Below are positions 52,567-60,542 of a DNA stretch of 64,000 nucleotides, one piece after another. Every line of letters begins with the position of its first letter. Position 1 is the stretch's first letter. Under the pieces are notes generated by a model. The model was not told the origin of the DNA, ran no database searches, and saw only the letters and a program-made list of their open reading frames with translations. A program made the position numbers and the translations under genes. The DNA comes from Telluribacter humicola. GTDB lineage: Bacteria; Bacteroidota; Bacteroidia; Cytophagales; Spirosomataceae. The stretch covers positions 1 through 64,000 of the forward strand of contig NZ_JAFIQT010000006.1 in the NCBI RefSeq assembly GCF_017355935.1, read 5' to 3'.

Positions 52567-53895
52567 ATGACTACCTTACGAAATGTGAAGTACTTGTCGG
52601 TGGTTGCTCTCATAGGGGTTTGGGGTTGTTCCTCTAACCAATATGCATCGCGCTCCGGGGTAGAGTATGATGATCTTTATGGCAACTCATCTGATGTTGA
52701 GGTAGCCGTAAAAAATCGACCTACCAACGAAGCCCGTAGTCGCTACGACAATCCCGATTTTCAATCTACTGAAGGCGTTGCTGCTAATGAAGGCACCGCC
52801 GATTACTACGACGAAAACTATCTGTCATCCCGCAAGGTGCAGCGTCCTGTTTCTGATGAAGTAGGATACAACGCTGGTTTCCGTGAAGGATACCTGGCTG
52901 GACGGACTGCCGTTTTTGATCCATTTTTCATGAATTCCTACGGAGGCTTCTGGCCTGGCGCCAGTGCTTCTTTCAGTATGGGCTTCCAGATGGGAGTCAA
53001 CCGTTCCCTGCGTATGGGATTCAGCCCTTTTATCGGTATGGGAATGGGCAGTATGTATGCTATGAACCATATGGGCTACAGCCCATGGGGTATGTATAGT
53101 CCCTGGGGCATGGCTAGCATGCCGTATGGTGGTTATGGCTATGGTGCTCTCGGCTGGGGTAGTCCATTTGGATTCAGTATGTATGATCCTTTCTATGGCT
53201 ACTCAGGCTTTAACAACTGGGGCAGTCCTTACGGAGGTATGTATGGATATGGTTATAATCCGTGGGCCTACAACCGTCCGGTGGTAGTTGTAAACAATAA
53301 CAGCGACCGTAATGAGTATCGCCGTACCTACGGTCCTCGTGGAAGTGCCACTGGTCGCAGTACTGATACCTATAACCGTGACTTTGTAAACACCACCCGT
53401 AGCAGCCGTAATAATAATGCTACCGGTCGTCAGGGAGCCAATGGCGGATATGATAATTCAGCTACTAATAACTCCCGTGGTACTACCAGCAGCGATGCTT
53501 ACTACGCTAGACCAAGAAGCAATAGCAGTGGAACCTACTACAGTGGTGAGAGCCGCACGGGCCGTACAGGTGCTGCCGGTACATCTACCTACTCAGGTAA
53601 CACTACCCGTGGTTCTTCGTCTAACAGCGATTATTACTACTCACGTCCCCGCTCCAACAGCAGCGGAACGTACTCAGGAAGCAACGGTACCAGCCGTAGC
53701 TACGGAACCAACAGTCAACCGTCCAGCAGGACCTACGATAGTGGAACGCGTAGCAACTCTACCTACCAGGCTCCCTCTCGCCAGTCTTCTCCTTCGTGGG
53801 GAAACCAGAGCAGCCCGCGTAGCAGTGCTCCGGCCTCAGCGCCATCAAGCAGTGGCGGTGGCAGCAGCGCTCCCCGTTCGCGTGGTCCTAGATGA
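52567..53895 (+). CDS. Gly/Tyr/Ser-rich repetitive lipoprotein
   Basis: The 442-residue protein has a lipobox (GVWGC, Cys21). Residues about 100-240 are unusually rich in Gly, Met, Tyr, Trp and Phe (GMGMGSMYAMNHMGY, MYGYGYNPW), and the C-terminal 200 are rich in Ser, Asn, Gly, Thr and Arg. The block PRSNSSGTY occurs twice (near 53513 and 53646) among SRS and GTS variants. No catalytic domain is recognisable. It is probably an exposed or matrix-like envelope protein. It precedes an OmpP1-like gene, and a terminator separates the two. Function unknown; low-complexity sequence makes homology weak. Confidence 0.7.
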   Translation: MTTLRNVKYLSVVALIGVWGCSSNQYASRSGVEYDDLYGNSSDVEVAVKNRPTNEARSRYDNPDFQSTEGVAANEGTADYYDENYLSSRKVQRPVSDEVGYNAGFREGYLAGRTAVFDPFFMNSYGGFWPGASASFSMGFQMGVNRSLRMGFSPFIGMGMGSMYAMNHMGYSPWGMYSPWGMASMPYGGYGYGALGWGSPFGFSMYDPFYGYSGFNNWGSPYGGMYGYGYNPWAYNRPVVVVNNNSDRNEYRRTYGPRGSATGRSTDTYNRDFVNTTRSSRNNNATGRQGANGGYDNSATNNSRGTTSSDAYYARPRSNSSGTYYSGESRTGRTGAAGTSTYSGNTTRGSSSNSDYYYSRPRSNSSGTYSGSNGTSRSYGTNSQPSSRTYDSGTRSNSTYQAPSRQSSPSWGNQSSPRSSAPASAPSSSGGGSSAPRSRGPR

Positions 53896-53947
53896 TAAGA
53901 GTTGAATGAAATAGGTGAAACAAGATTCACCGAAGTGAGTTATATAC

Positions 53948-53984
53948 AAAGACCCCGTAGAATGTGATATTTTGCGGGGTCTTT
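53948..53984 (+). terminator. Terminator of the Gly-rich lipoprotein gene
   Basis: AAAGACCCCG and CGGGGTCTTT form a perfect 10-bp stem with a 16-base loop, followed by TCG-TTG-rich sequence. It ends 46 bases before the next start. Confidence 0.75.
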
Positions 53985-54029
53985 CGTTGTTATATAAATA
54001 GCTTATTCTACTACAATACTATACAGTCC

Positions 54030-55574
54030 ATGAAAAAAACAGGAATATTGATAGGTGGCATGGCCGCGTTACTGCTGTCTCTGCCTACTCAGGCGCAATA
54101 TGCCTACGATGCATTACGGTTCTCCGAAATGTTTCAGACGGGAACAGCCCGCTTTCAGGGCATAGGTGGTAACCAGGCTTCGCTGGGAGGAGACGCCAGT
54201 GCGATCACAGGAAATCCGGCAGGTCTGGGATTTTACAATCGCTCTGAGCTGAGTATAAGTCCGGCCTTTACTAACATCAATACCCGGAGCAGCTATACCG
54301 GCCAGGTTACGACCGATGGCAAGACGACTCCCAATCTGGCTAACGTTTCTCTCGTTATTGCAGGTAATCCGCAGAGTTACAACCGCAAGTGGAAACGTAC
54401 CTCTATTGGTATATCATTCTCCCGGCAGCAGTCATTTCAGAACCTCTTTACCTACCGGGGAACCAACAACCGCTCTTCATTTGGAGATTACGTCGTTGAG
54501 CAGGCCAACGCCCGTAATATTTCGGCTGAGCGCCTGGATATGGATGATTACAATCCCAACTCCAACGAAGCCTACTCACTGGAAGGTGCCTACTACCAGC
54601 TTTACCTCATTAATCCTTCTACCGCGGTGGGACCTCCGTACTTCCGTTATGATCGCAACAGCCCAACCGATCAGATAGGTACTTTTGAGTCAAAAGGAGC
54701 TCATTCACAGTGGACCTTTGCCTACGCAGGCAACTACGCGGACAAGCTGTACATAGGCCTTTCATTAGGTTTTAACCGCATTAACTACAACTACACGCAT
54801 ACATTGGATGAGCGTTATACGGGGGGGCAGGTATTCAGAGGGCTTACGCATACCGAGGACCTGAATGTGACCGGCAACGGTCTGAACGGAACTCTGGGGC
54901 TTATCTATAAGGCGACCCCTACTTTGCAGCTAGGCGGATCTATTACATCACCTACCTTTATGTCTTTGCGTGAGACATTTAATGAGGTAGCATCAGTGGA
55001 CGTGATAGGCATACCTGCAGATAACCAGACTACCTTTTTGCCGGATATCACCCAGATACCTCTGGCTCCCAATGATTTTGAATATAGCATAACCAGTCCG
55101 CTTCGGGCATCGGGTGGAGCTACCTACTTCTTTGGTACCAGTGGATTTCTTTCGGGTACTGTTGAGTACGTTGGCTACCGGGGCATGCGGGTGAACTCCC
55201 GTAACCTGAGTGGAATTGACAACACCAACTTCCGGAATGAAAATAACGGTGAGATCAGGAATACCTTCAATAATACGGTCAATGTACGACTTGGAGGTGA
55301 GGCCCGTATCAATCAATTCCGTGCGCGGGCGGGTATAGCCTACTTGGGCGATCCTTATCGTTTTATGCTGGATGGCCTGGATCGTAGCAAGCTGCTGTTC
55401 TCTGGTGGAGTAGGTTTCCGCAGCGAGCGTTTCTTTGTAGATGTTACAGGTTCCTACTATACCTTCAAATCTACCTTTACGCCTTACGTGCTGAACAATC
55501 CGAATGACTACGCATCGGTAGATATCAATAACCGGAATGTAAACGTAGTACTGACTCTAGGTACTTTCTTCTGA
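54030..55574 (+). CDS. Outer-membrane protein of the OmpP1/FadL-like group
   Basis: The 514-residue protein has a signal peptide (1-22, ending PTQAQ), then ALRFSEMFQTGTARFQGIGGNQASLGGDASAITGNPAGLG (given in outline, about 25-65), typical of the N-terminal plug of OmpP1/FadL/TodX proteins, followed by many beta-strands and an end of VVLTLGTFF. FadL-type barrels import hydrophobic compounds; the substrate here is unknown. ATG 54030 is chosen because the longer frame begins inside a terminator hairpin. A very strong hairpin follows the stop. Confidence 0.83.
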   Translation: MKKTGILIGGMAALLLSLPTQAQYAYDALRFSEMFQTGTARFQGIGGNQASLGGDASAITGNPAGLGFYNRSELSISPAFTNINTRSSYTGQVTTDGKTTPNLANVSLVIAGNPQSYNRKWKRTSIGISFSRQQSFQNLFTYRGTNNRSSFGDYVVEQANARNISAERLDMDDYNPNSNEAYSLEGAYYQLYLINPSTAVGPPYFRYDRNSPTDQIGTFESKGAHSQWTFAYAGNYADKLYIGLSLGFNRINYNYTHTLDERYTGGQVFRGLTHTEDLNVTGNGLNGTLGLIYKATPTLQLGGSITSPTFMSLRETFNEVASVDVIGIPADNQTTFLPDITQIPLAPNDFEYSITSPLRASGGATYFFGTSGFLSGTVEYVGYRGMRVNSRNLSGIDNTNFRNENNGEIRNTFNNTVNVRLGGEARINQFRARAGIAYLGDPYRFMLDGLDRSKLLFSGGVGFRSERFFVDVTGSYYTFKSTFTPYVLNNPNDYASVDINNRNVNVVLTLGTFF

Positions 55575-55604
55575 TGCGCTAGCAATAGAAGTCTTGGTAC
55601 ATAC

Positions 55605-55650
55605 ACAACTAATAAGGGCTGCCGGATTACCGGCAGCCCTTATTAGTTGT
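55605..55650. terminator. Bidirectional terminator with a perfect 21-bp stem
   Basis: ACAACTAATAAGGGC...(21 bases) is repeated exactly inverted after a 4-base loop. It separates the OmpP1-like gene from aroK, which converge here. Confidence 0.88.
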
Positions 55651-55671
55651 GATTTTAAATAGAAGCTACTG

Positions 55672-56175
55672 TTACAGAAACGGTCGGATAAGGTACAGAA
55701 GCGTGTCAATATCCGTTTCTCCCGAAATGGTCAGGTCGGCCCGGGAGTAGTAGGGGAGTCGTGCCTCGTACTTCAGAGTCAATTCTTTTTCTAAAGATGA
55801 CACTCCTGACAGCAGTGGCCGGTCGTCCTGGCCGTGGTTCTCGATCCGCTGAGCCAGGATGGCGGGCGGTACATCCAGAAACACACTTACACCATTTGCT
55901 TTGATGAAGTCCATGTTGTCGAAAAAGCAGGGTACTCCGCCCCCGGTCGCTATAACCAGTCCCCGATTGGGTAAGGTAGCTTTGAGGATGCGACTTTCGA
56001 CCTCCCTGAAGTACCCTTCTCCTTTTTGGGCAAAGATTTCTGGAATGGTCATCTGCTGATCTTTTACAATCAGCTTGTCCATATCTACAAACCGGTACCA
56101 TAGCTCCTTGGCCAGCCTTTTGCCAAGAGTGGATTTGCCCGATGAAGGCATTCCTGTCAGAAATATATTCTTCAT
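55672..56175 (-). CDS. aroK: Shikimate kinase
   Basis: AroK phosphorylates shikimate at O3 in aromatic amino-acid synthesis. The 167-residue protein has Walker A GMPSSGKSTLG (8-18), the shikimate-binding DMDKLI (about 32), the Arg block YFREVESRIL, the GGG motif in IATGGGVPCF (about 78) and LARQ-like DVPPAILAQRI. Length is normal. It starts eight bases after the BT_3928 stop, so it is read as the last gene of the DUF1599-BT_3928-aroK operon on the minus strand. Confidence 0.95.
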   Translation of the reverse strand: MKNIFLTGMPSSGKSTLGKRLAKELWYRFVDMDKLIVKDQQMTIPEIFAQKGEGYFREVESRILKATLPNRGLVIATGGGVPCFFDNMDFIKANGVSVFLDVPPAILAQRIENHGQDDRPLLSGVSSLEKELTLKYEARLPYYSRADLTISGETDIDTLLYLIRPFL

Positions 56176-56183
56176 CGGCTCTA

Positions 56184-57278
56184 CTAACTGTTTACTTTCG
56201 CTACTACTTCCTCGGCTGTTGGAGTATCATTGTAGTGCCACTTGCCTTTAACGGTACCCTCATTGAGTAGCCATATGCCCGGGTTCGAGCGGGAGATGGT
56301 TTTCAGAACGGTAGCATCCGCGTAGTAGTAGGGTACATTGAGCTGCTGAGCCTTGATGAACTTCTCCATTTCAGTACCACTGGCTGATGTCAGGATGATT
56401 GGCTCAATACCCTGAGCCTTTACCTCCTTCATCAGTTTGCGGATATCTGGGAAAGCTGCCAGATTCAAGTCTTTCAGATTCTTGATGATGATAAAGAGCT
56501 TTTTGCCTTCAAAGGTAGCCTGAGTAAAGTCGCCTTCGTCGTTCCAGGTCCGGTAGTCAGTAATTTTAGGCTTAGCGTTCTCATTCAAGATTACCATCTC
56601 CTTAAACTTGTAGGTAGTATCCGAAGGAAACTGCTCGTACTCGTATTCATTGCCATCTTTTTCGAACACGTACTTGTACCGCAGGGGCTCCGAAGGCTGC
56701 ATCTGCGTTGGGATATTAGCTCCCTCTTTGTAAGGAAGTAGGTCCAGGATGGGCAGGTGACGAATGGCGTAGAAGGCGACTCCCAGGGAGAATACCGTAG
56801 CAGTCACGACAATGAAACCCGTAGGAAGTGCCTTAAACAGGTGACGCTGCCAGAGGATAATAAGGATAAGTACCAGCAGGAATATGTCTTTACCAAACGA
56901 AGTCCATGGCTTAAGCTTGATCGCATCCCCAAAGCAGCCGCAGTCGGTCACCTTGTTGAAGTAGGCCGAATAAAACGTCAGGAAGGTAAAGAACACAATT
57001 ATGATCAGCAGCAGCCATGATACAGTTTTGGGCTTGTAGCTGACCAGCAGCGCTACTCCAAGGATAACTTCAGCGGCACAAAGGAAAACTGAGAAGTAAA
57101 GCGCAAACGGGACCAGCGCCATGAAAAAGTCGTGCAGGGCAGGTACATCGGTGGCAAACACCTCGAAGTACTCTTCCAGCTTGATCTGGGTACCAACGGG
57201 ATCATTTAGTTTGATCAATCCCGAGAATATGAATATGACTCCTACTACTACGCGGGCTAATTGAGCAACAATCTTCAT
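56184..57278 (-). CDS. BT_3928-family membrane protein (DoxX/MauE-like with C-terminal thioredoxin-like region)
   Basis: The 364-residue protein has four membrane segments (about 5-25, 45-75, 78-100, 128-145) of DoxX/MauE type, a loop with the paired cysteines in VTDCGCFGDAIKLKPW (about 110-125), another helix (about 150-170), and a C-terminal soluble part resembling a thioredoxin fold without a visible CXXC. In Bacteroidota this family sits near DUF1599, tpiA and aroK or prs-type genes. Role unknown, perhaps redox or quinone-related (inference from the cysteines). It lies 79 bases after DUF1599. Confidence 0.82.
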   Translation of the reverse strand: MKIVAQLARVVVGVIFIFSGLIKLNDPVGTQIKLEEYFEVFATDVPALHDFFMALVPFALYFSVFLCAAEVILGVALLVSYKPKTVSWLLLIIIVFFTFLTFYSAYFNKVTDCGCFGDAIKLKPWTSFGKDIFLLVLILIILWQRHLFKALPTGFIVVTATVFSLGVAFYAIRHLPILDLLPYKEGANIPTQMQPSEPLRYKYVFEKDGNEYEYEQFPSDTTYKFKEMVILNENAKPKITDYRTWNDEGDFTQATFEGKKLFIIIKNLKDLNLAAFPDIRKLMKEVKAQGIEPIILTSASGTEMEKFIKAQQLNVPYYYADATVLKTISRSNPGIWLLNEGTVKGKWHYNDTPTAEEVVAKVNS

Positions 57279-57357
57279 GATAGAATCAAAGAGGGTTTAT
57301 ATAGCAAAGTACAATCCGGCTGATTTATTGCCGGATATGTTCAGAAATCTGGTGCTG

Positions 57358-57903
57358 TTAGTTAGTTAGCAGTGCGTTGGACTTAATCAGGCAGAACACT
57401 GAGTAGTTGATGATATCCTGATAACCAGCCTTCACTCCCTCCGATACCAGCGTGTGTCCCTGGTTATCTTCAATCTGCTTAATGCGCAGCAGTTTCATCA
57501 GGATAATATCCGTCATGGAGCTTACGCGCATATCCCGCCAGGCCTCGCCGTAGTCGTGGTTCTTGTTAAATAGCAGTTGCTTCACTTCCTCCACCTGCTC
57601 ATTGTACAGACGGCTGAGCTCATCGGAGTCGAGTTCGCCGGGCTTTTGGTCCAGGGCGATCTGGATTAGAGCCATTACGCAGTAGTTGATGATACCGATA
57701 AACTCTCCCGAGATACCATCCTCTACTTTCTGGACGCCTTTCTCCTGGATCGTACGGATACGCTGGGCTTTGATAAATATCTGATCGGTGATAGATGGCA
57801 GACGCAAAATCCGCCACGAGGTACCGTAGTCTTTGTTTTTCTTTTCAAAAAGGTCTTGGCAATGTCGGATGATCTCCTGATATTCCGCTTCGGTAGATTT
57901 CAC
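57358..57903 (-). CDS. DUF1599 protein (two tandem repeats)
   Basis: The 181-residue protein contains two copies of the DUF1599 motif: the first with CQDLFEKKNKDYGTSWRILR and the second with VKQLLFNKNHDYGEAWRDMR, each followed by helical SITDQIFIK/SMTDIILMK and GIINYCVMALI/DIINYSVFCLI. It is probably a helical cytoplasmic protein related to MazG-like or phage nucleotide-pool proteins (inference only). The start is GTG 57903; the frame runs far upstream into folP on the other strand. Only 13 bases lie between the two starts. Confidence 0.83.
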   Translation of the reverse strand: MKSTEAEYQEIIRHCQDLFEKKNKDYGTSWRILRLPSITDQIFIKAQRIRTIQEKGVQKVEDGISGEFIGIINYCVMALIQIALDQKPGELDSDELSRLYNEQVEEVKQLLFNKNHDYGEAWRDMRVSSMTDIILMKLLRIKQIEDNQGHTLVSEGVKAGYQDIINYSVFCLIKSNALLTN

Positions 57904-57916
57904 AGCAATTAAAAGT

Positions 57917-58792
57917 ATGGGTAGCGATTTAACTGATAATACATCGCAAGATATAAAAAAAACACTCAATGTAGGGGGACGTATAGTGGAGCTTTCAACT
58001 CCGCTGGTCATGGCTATTCTGAATATCACACCTGATTCATTCTTTACCGGCGGCCGTGTCAGCACCGATCCAGACGAGGTGGTACAAAGGGCAGGGGAGA
58101 TGCACGAGCATGGTGCCGCCATTCTGGATGTAGGCGGGTACTCCACCCGGCCTGGAGCTCAGGAGGTAAGCCAGGCCGAAGAGCTGGATCGGGTACTACC
58201 CGTGGTCGAAACCATCCATAAACATCTGCCGGATGCACTCATTTCGATAGATACCTTCAGGTCGGGAGTAGCTATGGAAGCTGTACGGGCCGGTGCTGCT
58301 ATTATCAATGACGTATCGGGTGGTACCCTGGATGCGGCCATGTTTGATACCGTAGCAGCCCTGAAGGTACCTTACATCCTGATGCACATGCGCGGTACTC
58401 CCCAGACCATGACCAAACTCACCCACTACGAGCGGCTGGTACCTGATATCCTGAAAGAGTTACAGCAAAAACTGGTTGAACTACGGCAGAAGGGAGTAGC
58501 TGATGTCATCATTGATCCTGGATTCGGATTCGCCAAAACCGTAGCCCAGAACTTCAGGCTTATGAATAATTTGAGGGAGTTTCACCAGCTGGGCTGCCCC
58601 CTGCTGATAGGTATTTCCCGTAAGTCCATGGTTTGGCGTACATTAGGTGTTACAGCTGAGGAAGCACTTAACGGAACTACGGTACTAAATACGCTGGCTC
58701 TGCAGCAAGGCGCAAACATACTGCGGGTTCACGATGTTCGTGAAGCAGTCGAAGCCGTCAAACTTTGGCAATTAACAGTCGTCAGGGACTAA
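57917..58792 (+). CDS. folP: Dihydropteroate synthase
   Basis: FolP condenses 4-aminobenzoate with dihydropterin pyrophosphate in folate synthesis; it is the sulfonamide target. The 291-residue protein has VMAILNITPDSFFTGGR, ILDVGGYSTRPGAQ, DTFRSGVA, INDVSGG, HMRGTPQTM, IIDPGFGFAKT, GISRKSMVWR and the late RVHDV. It heads a folP-cdaA pair common in Bacteroidota. Its start (ATG 57917) lies 13 bases from the divergent GTG of DUF1599, so the promoters must sit inside each other's coding regions. A possible TAGATTTC box lies at about 57892. Confidence 0.96.
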   Translation: MGSDLTDNTSQDIKKTLNVGGRIVELSTPLVMAILNITPDSFFTGGRVSTDPDEVVQRAGEMHEHGAAILDVGGYSTRPGAQEVSQAEELDRVLPVVETIHKHLPDALISIDTFRSGVAMEAVRAGAAIINDVSGGTLDAAMFDTVAALKVPYILMHMRGTPQTMTKLTHYERLVPDILKELQQKLVELRQKGVADVIIDPGFGFAKTVAQNFRLMNNLREFHQLGCPLLIGISRKSMVWRTLGVTAEEALNGTTVLNTLALQQGANILRVHDVREAVEAVKLWQLTVVRD

Positions 58793-58834
58793 AAAATAAT
58801 ATAATTTAGGCCCACATTTAATTCACACATCATT

Positions 58835-59644
58835 ATGCAAGTTGGCTTTCTGTCAGTTCAATGGACTGATCTGCTGGATATACTACTCGTTGCTTTCTTA
58901 CTTTATCAGATTTATTACCTCGTCAAGGGGAGTATTGCCAGCCGGGTATTCCTGGGGTATATGCTGGTGTACATCTTTTACCTTATCGTCAAAGGCCTTG
59001 GACTTGAACTACTAACGTCCATTCTGCAGTACTTTATGGGGGTAGGAGCCATTGCCCTGATCGTAATATTCCAGCAGGAGATCCGACGTTTTCTGCTGAT
59101 CATAGGTAAGTCTACCGTTTTCTCAAACAACCGCCTTCTATCCAAAATATTTGGAGCCGCCGAGGTCGGTGTACATACCCAGGCCCTCAAAGAAGTGGTA
59201 GAGGCCAGCCGTACGATATCGTCGGACTTTAATGGCGCTTTGATCGTCATTAAGAAAAAAGACGACCTTGAAAAGTTCATCCTTACCGGTGAGCAGCTGG
59301 ATGCCCGCGTATCCAAGCCTCTGTTAATTTCTCTTTTTAATCAGTATAGCGTACTTCACGACGGAGCCGTGATCATACAGGAGGGACGCTTAAAAGCTGC
59401 TCGCTGTGTACTGCCCGTAGCAGATGGTGATGATGTACCGTCCACACTGGGATTCAGACACAGGGCGGCGATCGGGATGAGTGAAACAACCGATGCGGCC
59501 GTTGTCGTCATATCAGAACAGACAGGACGTATCTCACTATCGGTAGAAGGTGAATTGTACAACAACATTCCTCCGTCGGAGTTGGAAATCCGATTGAAAG
59601 AATATCTGCTGTCAGATACGCTACGTCCGCCGCAAAAGGATTAG
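58835..59644 (+). CDS. cdaA: Diadenylate cyclase CdaA
   Basis: CdaA makes cyclic di-AMP, a second messenger for osmotic and cell-wall control, from two ATP. The 269-residue protein has three N-terminal membrane segments (about 12-85), a short coiled coil and a DAC domain (about 95-265) with the two motifs DGAVII (about 181) and RHRAAIGMSE (about 211). Its partner regulator CdaR is not in this window; in Bacteroidota cdaA usually follows folP, as here (42 bases apart). The two are probably one transcript. Confidence 0.94.
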   Translation: MQVGFLSVQWTDLLDILLVAFLLYQIYYLVKGSIASRVFLGYMLVYIFYLIVKGLGLELLTSILQYFMGVGAIALIVIFQQEIRRFLLIIGKSTVFSNNRLLSKIFGAAEVGVHTQALKEVVEASRTISSDFNGALIVIKKKDDLEKFILTGEQLDARVSKPLLISLFNQYSVLHDGAVIIQEGRLKAARCVLPVADGDDVPSTLGFRHRAAIGMSETTDAAVVVISEQTGRISLSVEGELYNNIPPSELEIRLKEYLLSDTLRPPQKD

Positions 59645-59745
59645 CCGTAGTAACCGGTTCAGTAATAATGACGTGAGCTTGTACGGAGGTGGGGGAGCCG
59701 GAGCCGGGCAAAACGTTGGAAATAGAATATAATTGCTGCCAAAAT

Positions 59746-59776
59746 TTTGCATTTAAGGTAGATATGCCTATTTTTG
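59746..59776 (+). promoter_or_regulatory. Promoter of rpsT
   Basis: TTTG (59746-59749), a 19-base spacer and TATTTTTG (59769-59776) match the Bacteroidota consensus, about 38 bases before the rpsT ATG. Confidence 0.82.
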
Positions 59777-59813
59777 CAGACCTTTTCAAGTATAGAAAAA
59801 CATCATTTTAAAA

Positions 59814-60071
59814 ATGGCAAATCATAAGTCTGCATTAAAGCGTATTCGTGCCAACGAAACCAAGCGTCTGCGTAACCGTTACCAGCACAAAACTACTCGT
59901 TCTTATATCAAGAAATTAAGAGGTACTCAAGAACAGGAGGCTGCTTCACAACTATATAAGACAGTATCTTCTATGCTGGACCGTCTGGCTAAGAAAAACG
60001 TTATTCACAAGAATAAGGCCGCTAACCAGAAGTCAAAGTTGGCTAGATTCGTAAATTCACTAGCTGCTTAA
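59814..60071 (+). CDS. rpsT: 30S ribosomal protein S20
   Basis: S20 binds 16S rRNA in early assembly of the small subunit. The 85-residue, highly basic protein begins MANHKSALKRIRANETKR and ends in LARFVNSLAA, with the helical pattern of S20 throughout. The gene is monocistronic with a consensus promoter and a terminator 25 bases after the stop. In many bacteria S20 represses its own translation; nothing in the leader can confirm that here. Codon choice is like that of highly expressed genes, with many AAG and CGT codons. Confidence 0.97.
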   Translation: MANHKSALKRIRANETKRLRNRYQHKTTRSYIKKLRGTQEQEAASQLYKTVSSMLDRLAKKNVIHKNKAANQKSKLARFVNSLAA

Positions 60072-60095
60072 TAGCACTACCTGATAAAAAAATTG

Positions 60096-60126
60096 AGACC
60101 CCGATGGCTTATAGCTGTCGGGGTTT
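60096..60126 (+). terminator. Terminator of rpsT
   Basis: ACCCCGA-N13-TCGGGGT stem with a short T run, 25 bases after the rpsT stop. Confidence 0.75.
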
Positions 60127-60444
60127 ACTGTTTTTGTTCAATCCCAAATCCTGCGAAAGTATACCTGTAAAGGAGGTATGCCATCCAATTTATGCTTTGC
60201 TTCGGCTGAACAAGCCGGTTAAATATCCGTTTACTAATAATAATGACTACAATTTTACCAGGCGATCTGGCTTACAGGACCTGCGTATCCGGATAGATTA
60301 GTTATTTGATTTCCAGTTAAATTATGTCCACTGAATATTTGGATGAATTAAGTTAAAGTGGTTACAAATTATAGAAAGTGGGACATTAAATAGGAGTATT
60401 TATTGGCTTTTAGCAGTTTTTTTTATTAAATTGCAGTAATGACA

Positions 60445-60484
60445 GCCTTGTAGTCGCGGTTTTTTCGGCTACAAGGTTTATTTT
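60445..60484 (+). terminator. Terminator-like hairpin without an obvious upstream gene
   Basis: CCTTGTAG pairs with CTACAAGG, extended by TCG/CGG with one G-U pair, and is followed by TTTATTTT. The nearest upstream gene already has its own terminator 320 bases earlier, so this hairpin may end a small RNA or act as an attenuator before the next gene. Confidence 0.5.
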
Positions 60485-60542
60485 GAGTGGCTATTATAGC
60501 AGTAATACCTTACACAATTTAAACTAAACCATTCCTGATTGT

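Larger units (their letters stand above)
60072..60542. other. Intergenic region of 471 bases with an internal hairpin and SD-like site
   Basis: It begins with the rpsT terminator. At 60169-60177 AAAGGAGGT lies inside a palindrome (ATACCT-N7-AGGTAT, 60161-60179) and is followed at once by an ATG that opens a 14-codon frame. A second terminator-like hairpin lies at 60445-60484. Longer frames here overlap the terminator and look spurious. A small RNA or attenuator is possible. Confidence 0.4.

Noticed and set aside
60104-60301. 65-codon plus-strand frame after rpsT
   Set aside because: It begins inside the rpsT terminator hairpin and has no coding character.
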